From Lanius collurio (taxonomy: Eukaryota; Chordata; Aves; Passeriformes; Laniidae), in contig JACBWW010000004.1 in the NCBI GenBank assembly GCA_020086605.1, forward strand, positions 30,631,986-30,695,985: a stretch of DNA of 64,000 nucleotides. Direction: 5' to 3'. Positions within the stretch are counted from its first letter, which is position 1. Each line of letters opens with the position of its first letter. The translations under genes and the position numbers were made by a program. Below are positions 42,777-54,500 of this stretch, piece after piece. Below the pieces are notes generated by a model. It was given only the letters and a program-made list of their open reading frames with translations. It did no database searches and was not told where the DNA came from.

Positions 42777-43283
42777 TTTATTTAAAAAGTAGTTTTTCTA
42801 ATAATATATAGAATATATAAATAATAATAATTAAAAAAACCTATTTGGGTTTGCTTCCTGTTCTCCAACCCATCTGTATTTTTTGTGGTTTGCTGATATA
42901 TATATTAAAAGACAAGAAAATCAACTCTGCTCACTATTAAAAAAAATATTAAATCCACTTTTTATAGTTCCAAAGAGAAAGAGAAGGAGGGGAGGTGGGA
43001 TAAAACCAAATTAAAATGAAAAAAACAAAACCAAAACAAAACAGGAAAATCAAAAACCTTCTGTCTCTTCAAAGTAGTTGTCAAGAGCTTTAAATGCTTG
43101 TGCTTTCAGTGTACGCCCCATAGGGAAAACATAACAAATATAACAAAAAAAAAGGGGGGGAAAAAACCAACCAACCAAAAAACCCAAGGGGATCTAAAAT
43201 TAAAAAAAGAAAAAAGGTAATAATAATCTTAGTAGTAAAAAGGACAGCAAATCGCTCAGAGTCTCTGTGTCTTTTTAGTTATT
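42777..43283 (-). other. DPF3: Probable DPF3a 3' UTR, low complexity
   Basis: Below the DPF3a stop (43284) the sequence is dominated by A- and T-runs, AAC/CCAA motifs and a G-run near 43153-43160. A minus-strand AATAAA lies at 42777-42782, about 500 nt after the stop, and is a plausible cleavage signal. The unusual low complexity begins immediately after the coding part and ends near the hexamer. The lower limit is inferred. Confidence 0.4.
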
Positions 43284-43480
43284 TTAGCAGCCGCCCTTTT
43301 TGTCTGCAGAAGGAGAGCTGCCACCACAGCCACCTCCTCGGCTCGAGAGAGGCTCTTCTGCATCGTCCTCGTCAAAGCCATGAAAGGTCGAGGTGTCGCT
43401 TTCTGACGTGGAACCGAACAAGTCCTCCGTAGTGCGTGCTGGCGCTGCTTCGTCCCTCCTGCCTTCTCTTCCCAAATGAG
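43284..43480 (-). CDS. DPF3: DPF3a-specific terminal coding exon (truncates PHD1)
   Basis: This is the alternative last exon of the short isoform DPF3a (Cer-d4 type). Spliced to 46230 it reads (A)HLGREGRRDEAAPARTTED, then LFGSTSESDTSTFHGFDEDD, then a Gly/Ser-rich stretch ending SADKKGGC and a TAA stop at 43284-43286. The isoform lacks the second half of PHD1 and all of PHD2, so it should not bind histone tails as DPF3b does. The Ser/Thr-rich acidic core matches the mammalian DPF3a tail almost exactly as I recall it, while the flanking Ala and Gly/Arg runs differ. The Ser in SSPSADKKG corresponds to the reported CK2 site (Ser348) of human DPF3a. The acceptor AG is at 43481-43482, with CATGTCAG immediately before the exon. 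An open frame continues upstream through an ATC repeat, but that part is intron. Confidence 0.96.
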
Positions 43481-43524
43481 CTGACATGTATGATGAATAT
43501 ATCAGCACATGGGTTAAGCAACAG

Positions 43525-43568
43525 GCATCATCATCATCATTTTTTTCATCATTTTCATTATCATTAAA
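43525..43568. repeat. (ATC)n imperfect repeat just upstream of the DPF3a exon
   Basis: ATC/ATT units, interrupted by a T-run, lie about 45 bp on the intron side of the DPF3a acceptor. On the minus strand they read as GAT/AAT and lengthen the open frame artificially with Asp/Asn codons. Because they lie close to the branch-point zone, their length might affect use of this exon (inference). Confidence 0.8.
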
Positions 43569-45587
43569 CAAGTCAGACTATCAAGCTCATAGGTGTGTGC
43601 TGGTATTTGCCCGCGCACCCCAACAACATAGCATAAGTAGAACTGCAGTAAGAAAAATAACAAAGGATCAGTTTCTCTTTCGAAGGAAAAAATCTATAAA
43701 CACCACAGGTGCCCATAGCTACAGCAGCGAAAGGGTTAATCATGTTTTCCTCTCTTCAAAAGACAGTAAAATATTTCCTTGTGATTTCTTAGCTCAATTT
43801 TTTAATATTTTTAGACCATATAAGTAATGAGACACTGTTAGCTCTTAGCACAATGGCATCAACAGTCATGAATTTTCTGCTATAGAAATGTATACCACTA
43901 GATACCTCATCAACCTCTGGACTACTTTTTATCCCAGTTTTTCACCTGATCCTAAAGATCCTCTGCAGACAAAAAAAGCAAACCCCAAAACTAATATATA
44001 CAGTTCAACAACTGAGACAACTGAGATGAGGAGTAACCCATCTTGGGGAACACTTGAAAGTTCAAATTTGTGTGAGTCAATCCAACTTTCAAGATGGAAC
44101 AGGAAATTCTCCACACAGAATATCAATAACAGCAACAACAACCATAAGAAGACTCTTAAAAAGAGAAGTCAAATACTGAAATCTGTGAAATTGAGGTTTG
44201 TTTTCTCTCTCAGGCAAACTTTTTATGTGATTAATAGTACAACCTTCAAATTCCCTTTTCAGGGAAGGTAGACAAAAAGATGTCTTTTGTGCCCCAGCAA
44301 AACGGAAGTGTGAGATTTTAGGGAACAGCTATTTTGTCATTCACAAACACTGGCATGGTATTAAGCAACCAACTGTTGGTTCCCTGCTCCAGCTACAGGA
44401 ATCAGCCATATAACAAGTACACTGCATTGCTTGAGACAAAAAGAAGTAAATCCTGTTCACAAAAAAGGAAATGGATATAACAAAATAATTGGCAGATAAA
44501 CCATATTGTAGTAATGTGATTTTACTGACTTTGTGAACAGAAGAAACAATATAATTTCCAAGATCTCTCTTTCAGTGTAATGAAAATGTTCTCCATTATT
44601 ATAAAAGAGAAAGATGGCAAACACCAAAGAGGTTTCATTGTTTTAGTTTAGAGATTAGTGTGTGGTTATACCTTAATCACTTTCATCACACATCAGTCAC
44701 AGCACTGCAGACCCTATGAATGACCCAAGTGGGTCAGAATTTGTACAAGGATAGCATTTAATGGAACTGATTTTGCACAGTTTAAGCTACAGGCTGATCT
44801 ACTTGTTCTATCACACCAAGGAATCAAGGGAATTAATGTATTTGTGTTGCATTCTGATATAATCACCATAGCAATGTTTAAGTAGCAAAACAATATGGAT
44901 CCATCTCACTGTGCCATATCAGGAAACGCTGAAATTAGTTATATTGAAATATAACACTCAAGGCGAAGGGCAATGATCTTCCAAGATGGCACCACAGACC
45001 CCATGGACTTCCCCCTCCATTTGTTAGAAGCAATCACATATGCACTAAAAGGTCCATGTCTCTGACGGCACAGCATTCATAAGCACGCCCCTGGAGAAGA
45101 CCAAAGGGGTTGCCATTGATCCTCTGGTGACCAATATAATTTCAGAATATCTTCAGAGGTCACAACAACTGCAGAAGGCAATTTCAGTGAGAGTCTAATG
45201 GTTCTCCCACTGAATGTGGTAATAGGCTTACTATGAATTTCAGCAGGAGCATAAAAAGGCCATTTCCTTGGCATGAGAACATTCCACATCACATTTCAGC
45301 CATGAAGCAACAAACATCTTTCAGTGACTACAGAACAGAAGGAGCAGCATTCATACTGAATTTCAAGGCTTCTTTGGTTTTTGGATTTCTATATAATCAT
45401 CTTATTACCACTAGTATCACCACTATACAAAAATACCAAAAGTGGAAACTTGGACCAAAGCTGGAATATGCAGTTGTTAAAGGTCTCCCATTCCCTCTAC
45501 CACCATCACTACCTCCTACGTGAGCTATAAATAACTGTTCAGCTGGTATAAAATTTTCCAAAAAAAGAGAAAGATAAAAATAAAAAG

Positions 45588-45609
45588 AAAGAAAGGAAGG
45601 AAGGAAGAA
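45588..45609. repeat. (GGAA)n microsatellite
   Basis: Purine tetranucleotide run with GAAA and GGAA units in a longer purine-rich tract. Confidence 0.8.
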
Positions 45610-46229
45610 AACAAGAGCCCAGAAATAAAGACAACTAGAATGGGAAAGATACAATTGTCTACATTTAAAAAGACAGAAGGGAAGAAAAGGGAGAAATAAA
45701 AACCTCTTTAAACAAAACTAATGATAGTCATCTTGTAAGAGGATAATTCTTGACAGCTACCACCATATCTACCCTGTAATTTTCTCCCTCTTTCTTTTTT
45801 GGATGGAGAAATGCATGAAATGTGTAATCAATGGAAATGCTTGTCATGCAACTTTCATAAATCTTGTAAGTAATTTATAGTTGTAACTGCAGCATTTAAA
45901 ACACAGACCATTCTTTAAAATTGTCATAGGATTTTCTCCTTCCATGTGAAGAACAACTAGCACATGTACCAATGCTCCCAAAAGCCAATAAATATATTAA
46001 AACTTCATTATTTCATAAGACCCCATTAGCTTAAAAATGTGAATCCAACAATGGGGTTTATGACACAAAATATTTCAGTCATCCATTCCCACAAACACAG
46101 GAAAGAGGTAAGATTCCATCTTCTATCCCTTCCCAAATATGCTGCCTTTCTTCAAAATCTTCAGAAGGTGCGAAAACCAAATCACTCAAATGCCTTTGTA
46201 CAAGTAAGATGCAAGAAGGAGTCACCTAC

Positions 46230-46358
46230 CAGAGCGCCCACAGTCTGAGCATGATACAAGTTCCTCAGGCCGGCCACTTTTTTTGTTCATATTGGAGCCT
46301 CCGAGGCAGAAGTCACAGTAGTTATTGGGAATGATGACCCCGTCTGGTCCTTTCTGGG
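46230..46358 (-). CDS. DPF3: DPF3 internal exon: first half of PHD finger 1, shared by DPF3a and DPF3b
   Basis: This 129 bp exon encodes (P)[17 protein letters not shown], then [18 protein letters not shown] and CSDCGRS. It supplies the first two zinc-binding Cys pairs (CDFC and CSDC) of PHD1, which in DPF proteins works with PHD2 as a tandem reader of modified histone H3/H4 tails. The acceptor AG is at 46359-46360 and the donor GTAGGT at 46224-46229. It ends one base into a codon. That base (G) gives Ala when joined to the DPF3a terminal exon at 43480 and Gly when joined to the DPF3b exon at 20557, so both splices keep the frame. This donor is therefore the branch point between the isoforms. 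Identity with DPF family members is very high, and DPF3 rather than DPF1/DPF2 is fixed by the 3a exon downstream. Confidence 0.98.
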
Positions 46359-48220
46359 CTGTAGTTGGGTTAGAAATCAGATTTACTCAAAGAGCATTCA
46401 TTTGGACATTCCCCCTTATCCTTGATATGGTATTAGCTCAGTGAGTTTGCAGGCCACAGTCTTCCCAAAACATTGTCAATCAGAACAAAAAGTGAACTGC
46501 GTAAACCACCTTCATTTTAAGTACACCCTGGGTTGTATCTATTTTGCCTGAAATGCCCTTCACCGTTTCCTTTATAATCCCAGCCAGGCTGCTCCCTCTT
46601 ATAGATGTGCTTCCAGATTTGCCTTTACAGTCCAGGGACTTGTAACATACAGGTACAGAGACAATTCCTAATGCCGCATAAGACTTATGTTGTCAGCAAG
46701 CCAAACTTGGTTTTTCAGGCAGCAGTCATCATCATAAACCCACAAAATATGAATTCAGAAAATGAAAAATACAGTCTAAAAAATTCAAAAATCAACAGTG
46801 GGAAGATGGGGGAATAAGTACCCTTACTGGTTTTATTTATTACAAGTAGCTTTTTACGGGACTAAGTCTCTAAGTAGCAGGCTGTTCTTAGTCAGAAAGT
46901 TGGTTCAAAAGCACAGGCAAAAGCCATTTGGGGATGTTCCACCCAAGACTTAAGCCATCTGCAGCAGTCATCTTCCCTGGCATGAGCAGGGAGGGTCCAA
47001 CACTACCCCAGCACCGGTACAGAATTAGCCTGGGGCAGACATCCCAACCACCTGAGTTAAAAACTCTTTCATCCAAGACAAAAGGAGCGAGATTATATTA
47101 TTATTTTCCAGCTAGGAATACTTGGAAAGGAGCAGATGCACTGATCTTAAGTAGAGGAGGAGGCAGATCCTTTAGGAAGGAGAGAAGGGCAGAGGTCCTC
47201 TGCATTCCTCTTAGTTGAGCAGAACAGCAATATCATTTTTTTGTTGCTCACCACTGCCATTTTCCTCCTCTGCTCTCCAGAGAGGGAAAACATCTTCCTG
47301 TACACTCTAACTATGAACTGGGGAAGGGAGTGGAGGTAATGGTTGGTCTTTGTCTTCATTTCTTTTTAAACTTAAAAAATCCAGTTATATACCAGTAGGT
47401 ATACCTGGCCTAAGCCTACCACATGAAGAATTTAACAAATGAGAAAATTAAGAACTTTAAACCATACCATCTCTATTTCATTATCTTTTTAAAGCGTATT
47501 TTGTAAGTTGCAAATTTTTAACAGATGTTTTGACAGCCTTTATTAATGGTCTTTTTGTCCATATTCAAATTTCCCCCAAAGAACAATGACATTCTAAAGG
47601 GCTTCTAGAAGCAGTCCAAGACATATACTTAAAATTTCCTCCAAGTTCAATCTGCTTTTTTGGTTTGGGTGCATCTAGTTATTAATTTACTTCCAGATGT
47701 TGATCAGCTGAACTTTTGGAGATTGATAACTGAGAGATTCCAGGTAAGGTGATATTAAGAAGAAAATTAAGATCCATAAGGTTGCAAATACATCCCTAAC
47801 TTCCTCTGTGGTCACGGAAACCCTGAGAGTATTTACTAAACAATGGACTTTGCTCTGGAATAGTCCTGGTTAACAGATCCCCAACTCTTTCAAAACTGGA
47901 GAGAATGTCCCAGTGTTAGATTAGCATTTTGTCTGTACCAGAAAAGCATTTAATACATGCACGCAAGATAAGCAAAAAAAAAAAAAAAACAGGAACCAGG
48001 TGGAAGTCTAGCACACGGGCTCATTTTAAGACTGGTAACAAAATGATCATAAAGTTGCTGCTTATACATATTTTGTGTATAAAAAGCAGACCTCCCTAGC
48101 ATTTCTATTTCCCACTATAGCCTCATTTTGAAAAAGTTAAGTAATTGACTCTTTATATTATTCTGCATCTACAGACAGACCACGTGCAACACAAACTCAG
48201 CAAGCTCAGCATTCAGTGAT

Positions 48221-48239
48221 TTTGTTGTTGTTGTTGTTC
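48221..48239. repeat. (GTT)n microsatellite
   Basis: Five tandem GTT units after a T-run. Confidence 0.85.
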
Positions 48240-48605
48240 CTTATTACATTATTTCACCTTTCATCCAAGTGTTTTAACTTGCCTTACAGATATTAAGATC
48301 CTATTATTAACCTTCAGTGAGCTCAAAAGCCTCTTTTGCCATTGACTCTAGTCAAAGTGTTCTGGACCCTAATTAAGTCTTATGGTGAGGTTGCATTTTA
48401 TTTTAAAGCTGAAAGACTTGGAGATAGAGTGGTAAACTGGCTTATTCTCAAACACACAAAAATTCAGTGGTGAGGCCACAAATAAAAACAAGTAGTCAGG
48501 GTGCCAGCCAGCAGACTTAGGAAAGAGCTCCACTTCTACCACTGCTCATAATGGTATAATTAACACTCTGCATATACTGACTTAAATTTTTCAACATGGA
48601 TTATG

Positions 48606-48672
48606 ACTTCTCTTCTCTCTTCTCTTCCTTTTCCTTTTATTTTCCTTCCTTTTCTCCTTTGTTTTCTTCCAA
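48606..48672. repeat. Long pyrimidine tract
   Basis: About 65 bp of almost pure C/T (TCTTC and TTTTCC units, with single A and G interruptions) in the DPF3 intron. On the DPF3 transcript strand it is a purine (GA-rich) tract. Confidence 0.8.
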
Positions 48673-51240
48673 ATTATTTAATTTTTAATGCAAGTGTCTA
48701 TGTGCTCACTTATTAACCTGGCTCAGTGGAGTGTGATAGAGATACCAGGCCTGAAAAGTCATAGACAGATGAGAAGTTCCTGCAGTTACATCAATGATAT
48801 CTTAAATGATGTATCTCTACAGCCAAATAAACCAGGCAATGTTATTCTCTCCAATGGTTTTTATTTGTTCATTTTTGAGGTGCGAAAACTAGAACCAAAC
48901 CTGACTTAAACTTATTTTCTTATTCAGTACCGTACAGTGAATTAAGTCACAGGCTAAATCACAGAAGGTTTGAGAATAAAGAGATTTTCAGATGATAGTA
49001 AGCAGAAAGCTTTTCAAAGGAACTGTTTTTGTGTACATCCTCGGAGTTTCTAGTTCTATTTTACTGTCATTCACAAATGATGAAAGAATTAAGAAACAAA
49101 GGGAAAATGGCAAGATTTAATGTGCAATCTTCATGAATAGGGTATCACGCAGGAAAAACCCAATCCTTATCTCACCCCTAAATCAATAAAACTACTTACA
49201 AAAGTAACTATGGGAATGGATTCACAAGAAAAACAATTAATTTCCTAGGGACTATTGTAGCTGCTTTTCATCTGAGACATAGTAATTAACTAGGTATTCA
49301 CTTTTTGCATAGGATAATCAACAAGTAGGAGGTGCTAGTTTAAGCCAAACAGCTCAGCTAGCAAGAAGTAACTCACTTGCAGAGAGTTGAATCATTTAGA
49401 TCAGATGATTGCCTCCTGGAATTTGGTAAAAAGAAAAAGCTCACCCAGAATTAGAAACTGTTTCAAAGCAAAGGCTTGAAAACCAGCCATGGTCTTGTCC
49501 TAACTTACTCAAAACTCTTCTGATTTTCTTTTGCATTGCAAACTACAACAAGAGATCAAAAGCTGTGAGGAACTTTGAGTATTGCCTGAGCTAAGGTGTG
49601 CTCATAGGAGGTGTATTTAAATCAGTGCCTCTCACCATTTCAACTCAGTGTTGTTTTCAAGTTTCATCAAAGGCTCTGTCTTCATCTACATTTCCCCCAA
49701 AACTGAGTATACAAATTTATTTAAGTTCTTTAAAAATGGATTAAGGAGAGACATGGAAAGACCCGCTTAGTTCAAATAATAGTTTTATTGAACCGAAAGG
49801 TGATTAATGTGATGTCAGGATGCAGAGTGAAAATAAAGTTAGCATTTCCAAATAAATTTGGTGTGCACTTATTCTGAAACATTTCTTTTCTCCTTAGCCT
49901 AATCAAGTTAATTTCAAGTTATAATAAGCTGAGCAGAAGAACTACTTAAAATATGATATCACCATTCACAGTAGTCTTTTCGCAAAGTAAGTTCAGTAAA
50001 TTAAATAAATTATATAGTATATCACACCGTAACTTTGTTCTGGAGACAAAACCTGAAAACTTAACAAGTTGACTGAATTTAAATATATAAAATAACTTCT
50101 GTGCATTCTTGATTTTGAAGGCAGGGGCTCTAAACAGAATTCTAGTTTCCCTTCATCTCTCCTAACAAACCAAAAAAAACCCCCTGTAAGTTATCTTCCT
50201 TATAGTTTCAGTGTAATAATAAAAGCAAGTTGCTTATAATGAAATAACGTCAAGAAATAAGGAATCTTCTTTTCTACATCATCTCCTGGAGCCACATGAC
50301 TCAATAAAAATCTCAGGTTTCTACTTCTCAGGGCTGCAGAGAATAGCTTGAATGCAAGGCAAGTTCAGAAGAAGGAATTCTTGTCTCTGTTTTTTAAACA
50401 GAAAATTCAGAATACAGATATTTTAAATAGTTTTTCTTCAAAATGTGACCCTTAAATACATACAGACAAACCCCCAAATAAATAGAAACTTGTACTTATC
50501 TATTTTTCTGATTTCTAAGTGAAATTATTTTGATGATTTGGATCACAATCTTCAAAAACTTGGGAGGTGGAACCACTGCTTAAAAGAAAAAACTGGTTTT
50601 CTGTTCCTCGGTAACAAATCACAGCCACATGTATTTCTTCAGCCTGTAGGCAATACAGCACAATACTGAACCATAATTTAAGATATGCATCTAGGTTTGG
50701 CAACATTTTATCCCTGTTTTTGTCATATCCACATTACTGGGAAGGCAATAGAGAATGCATAGAGTGCATGTGTTGCTGCTGGGGTGTGGAGCTATGCATC
50801 ATTTATTTCAATGATCACAGTGAATTGGCTACAGTCAGATATATGCACTCACAAAGGGATTTTCCCTAGCACATTTTGTCCAGATCTTACCTGTTTCTTC
50901 TGGGTTTGATCCAAAACCAATAAAGCCTACTGGAGGCTTTCAATTCAATTCAAAAGGCTTTGAATCAGGGCATTTACTCTGTTTGCAACAAGGATCTTCA
51001 GAGCACAAGAGACCACGGGACCCTGCATGAAGGCCTGAATCAAGTCAGTACACTTCACGATGGAGGAAAAGGGGTAGATTTGCTTTTTCTTTGATGGGGT
51101 TTTGTTTGTTGGGGTTTTTTTGTTTAATCCACAAGACTCTTTGTCTGAGACAGGGCCAGTTTCCTTTCCAGCTCCTCCCTTTTTCACCCTGGCAAAAGGC
51201 AAGCAATGTCTGGCTGCCTGAGCAGGAGAGTGCCAGCCAA

Positions 51241-51510
51241 GAGCCGACGCCTGCGGTCGTCAAGCCCCTTGGAGGCCTCAGTGACATATAATCCCAACCT
51301 ATGGCTCCATGTGCCTGTCCTCGCCCCCCCTCGCTGCCAGCGCTCCTCCCTGGCAGGCCTGGCCCGTCTCCATGGTGACCGTGGGCCCGGCTGGCTGCCG
51401 CTGGCCTTGCCACCTGCTATCGCCTCAGCTCTCCGGTGTAAGGAATCGCAGCGCGGACCCTCCGTCTGCTGCTCGGAATGGCTCAGTGCAGGGGAGGCAG
51501 GCTCACGCAA
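51241..51510. promoter_or_regulatory. CpG-rich intronic block: candidate enhancer or internal promoter
   Basis: By eye I count 19 CpG dinucleotides in these 270 bp, while flanking intron is strongly CpG-poor. The block contains GTCTCCATGGTGAC (51366-51379), which fits the RFX X-box consensus GTHNYYATRRNAAC at all but one position, and a palindromic CCATGG core. Just outside it (51507-51537) is an AT-rich, homeodomain-like stretch with TGATAATTAAATG. Overlapping open frames on both strands are explained by GC content. It could be an alternative DPF3 promoter giving N-terminally shortened transcripts, or an enhancer; the sequence does not decide between them. Confidence 0.4.
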
Positions 51511-54500
51511 GAAATTACACTGTGATAATTAAATGAAAACATGGCTTTAAGGAGAAGGTAAAAGCAAAGCAGTGCCTGGACTGTGGTTTTCCTTGATGGA
51601 AGACGAGGGAGACAGCTGGCTGGACATGCACCCCCTTCTGCCCCTGTGATCGCTGGGTGCAGCAAGCAGTGGTGAGGCAGAGAGGTGGGCTGGGGAGCTG
51701 CTTCTGTGCTCAGGGCTAGACCCTGCCCTGGGAAGGAACAATAAAAGAACACAACTGCTGGTGTGGCAAGGAACAGGCCACACACAGCAGAAGTGGGCTC
51801 GAGGCTCTTGCTCTCTCACACGTACGCAGCCAGGCAGGGATGTGCACGGCCATTTCTGGGGACTCCTCACCGTGAATTAACTGCATGGGTTTTTCATTGC
51901 AGCTTTTCAGGAAGAAGTATAAATCAAGCTGAATGAGAGGAAATGGCCAGTCACTTACTCAGTTGTTAAGACCAGAGATAAGCATGTTGGCTGGCCCTAA
52001 ACCGGGAAGTGTTGGGGGCTGCAGGCACAGCTCAGGCTGGGGGCAGCACATCTATGTTGATATGGTGCTGTTTTCAACTGAACACACTTGGAACTTGGGT
52101 GTAACGCTGGGAAACGACTGCTGTTCTGTTCCCAGAGTCGTGCTAATCAGCCTGCACAGCCCCATGGCCTCCACTACCTCCGGCTCCCCACGCTAAACTC
52201 CCCCGCACGGGATGGGCATGCCCTTTGCTGGCAGCCAGAGATGGAGGATATGCTACTGAGAGGTGCTGCAAACCACCCATGCAAAGTATTGCCAGGTCTC
52301 TCTAGTAACTGGATTTTATCTTTTTTGAGTTAGCTGGTAGTGTGGGGATAGAAGAAGCTGTTGCTTTAGAATAGCTTTTAGCAGTTCTGAAAGGTTTGCC
52401 TTTCCTCCAGCCCCTGCACACAGAGAAGCACAGCCAAGGAGCACAACAAGAAGTGCTAGGAGAAGGAGGTACACCTGTAAAAGTCAGAGGAAACCTCTAA
52501 ATGGGGGGGAAAGGAGGAAGGTCATTTGAACATCTCTTTTACAGGAATCAGTATGGACCTTAAGTTGAACAGCTGATGAAAGAGCTGGAAGGTGAGCTAG
52601 GTAGCTGGAAGGTACAGCTAGGAAAATACAGCATCAACTGATTGGATTCAGTAGATTTGGGGAATCGGTGTTCTCCACCTCAAGGCAGCATTTCGTACAA
52701 ATTCTGTGCACTGACCTTATACAGTCTTCTGCAGGAACACCCAAAGCATCAGCCAAAACCCCACTGCTCGCAGTAAAATGTTGTAACTGTATAGTGCCTC
52801 ATGATGATAAACAGTAGGAGATACAGAATAGGAAGACAGACAAAAGAGTCTGACATTTTAACATACATCTAACATTTCCTGACTTTGAGGGGTACCTCTC
52901 TTGAGACTTGGCCCCTGGCAACTGAAACACATCATTCCCATCAGCTAAGGGAATATATCCCACCTCAAGAAAGAATTGTAATGCCCAATATACAGCCCCA
53001 TCTGGCAGCATCCCTCAGTATTCAAGCGAGAATGGCCAGTCCCATGAATTGGGTCCCTGCAACACCTTGTAGGCTTTGGATCTGGAAATTAATCACTGGA
53101 GGAATGTGAGAAGGCAGAGAGCACCTATTCAGTTCAAATTCAGTCAGAGCATTTGGATTTTACTTGGTTCAAATTCTACATGGAGGAGGAAAAAAAGGCA
53201 GAAAAAACAGGGAGATAGTAGAAAACGGAAAAAAATATAAATACAGAAATGATACCATCCTATCTCAAGAGCTGATGTGCTGTTGAAGCAACACATGTTT
53301 TTCAAAAACTACTTAGTCAGATTGGAAACACTTTCCCATAAACTACTGAGAAGCACTCGGTTCTTTTCTTCAATGACAGCTGCACATCAACAGCAACATT
53401 TTAGTTCCTGCCCAGGCAGTATAGAAAAGAAACACCAAACTAACAAAACAACCACACCACGACTCCAAACAAAACAACAACAAAAAGTCCCCTATGGGTC
53501 CCTGTACATAGGAGACAACTTTGGGATTTTCCACTATGCCATAACTCTAAACAACTAATCTATTTTTTAACTCAGCATTGCAAAATACAGGCACAAAAGT
53601 CTCAGTAATTTACAGCCACAAACAGGATTTAAGAGACATCTTTACACGGTTCAAACTCTCCAATCACTACTGTTTCTTTTAGCAACCTGAGTGTTTTTCC
53701 TTGTGAAAACAAACTCTGAAAAGAGAAAAACCCCGAATGGATTAAATGACTAAGAAGTCAACTTAAGGTAATGCACATATTTTCACTGAAAAGCTCCTGC
53801 TGCAGGGTATCTTGTTGCAAGGTGGGCATTGATGCATCCTTGCATTCAGAAGTAGCTCCCACCATGGCCCCAGCAAGGATCAGCACTGAGGCAGGGAAAA
53901 AGTAGGCCTGATGTAGCTTTTCAAATTGATACTGCTTGTGGAGAGGAACAAACAGCTTGTCTCCAACTGAGGGGCTGACTCTCGTCATTTATTCATGGCC
54001 AGCCCCCTGCCTGGATGGAAATAAAAATGTTTCAAAGATGACTGTGTGGGGGAGCTGGAGGACAGCTTGGAGGCACACTGAGGTTAGCACATTAATTTTT
54101 TATCTCTGGAGACTGGGTATCCAATTATGCTTAGAGTACACAAACAACTTTGGCTGGTCTCTCCAATAGAGATTTATCCACATAATAAAATCTGTGATGG
54201 AACTGGGCACAACAGGCTGATGCCATGAAATAATGTGCACAGGTGGTTTTACAGGGCAGATGCTTAAGCTAGCAGAGGAGCAGGAGGGCCCAGAAATGCA
54301 TCCTCCTTAACTACACGTATTGCACAATAGATCAACCTGCACTCAGCAGCGAGGCCAGCAACAGCCCACACAATGTACTTTATTTAGGATTGTCACTGGC
54401 CAAAGTGCTTGTGTGCATAAGATCCTGTTCAGTTGCTGTTTCTGCACAGGTGTCTGTAATCAACATTTCACACAGCAAAATGCCACTGAAAACTCTTTTC

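Larger units (their letters stand above)
20558..46229 (-). other. DPF3: Large DPF3b intron, containing the DPF3a terminal exon
   Basis: The intron used by DPF3b is about 25.7 kb. Its 5' part (43481-46229) is also the intron used by DPF3a. Apart from the 3a exon and its UTR it holds simple repeats and several stretches that look like constrained non-coding DNA (20.93-21.07, 24.63-24.83 and 27.87-28.02 kb). No other exon with coding resemblance was found. Open frames in the region are short and unrecognised. Confidence 0.85.

Noticed and set aside
43481..43571. Asp/Asn-rich N-terminal extension of the DPF3a frame
   Set aside because: It is translation of the intronic ATC repeat; the acceptor AG at 43481-43482 removes it.
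51184..51532. Arg/Pro/Gly-rich open frames over the CpG block
   Set aside because: All are explained by few stop codons in GC-rich DNA. A first exon is possible, but no coding resemblance is seen.
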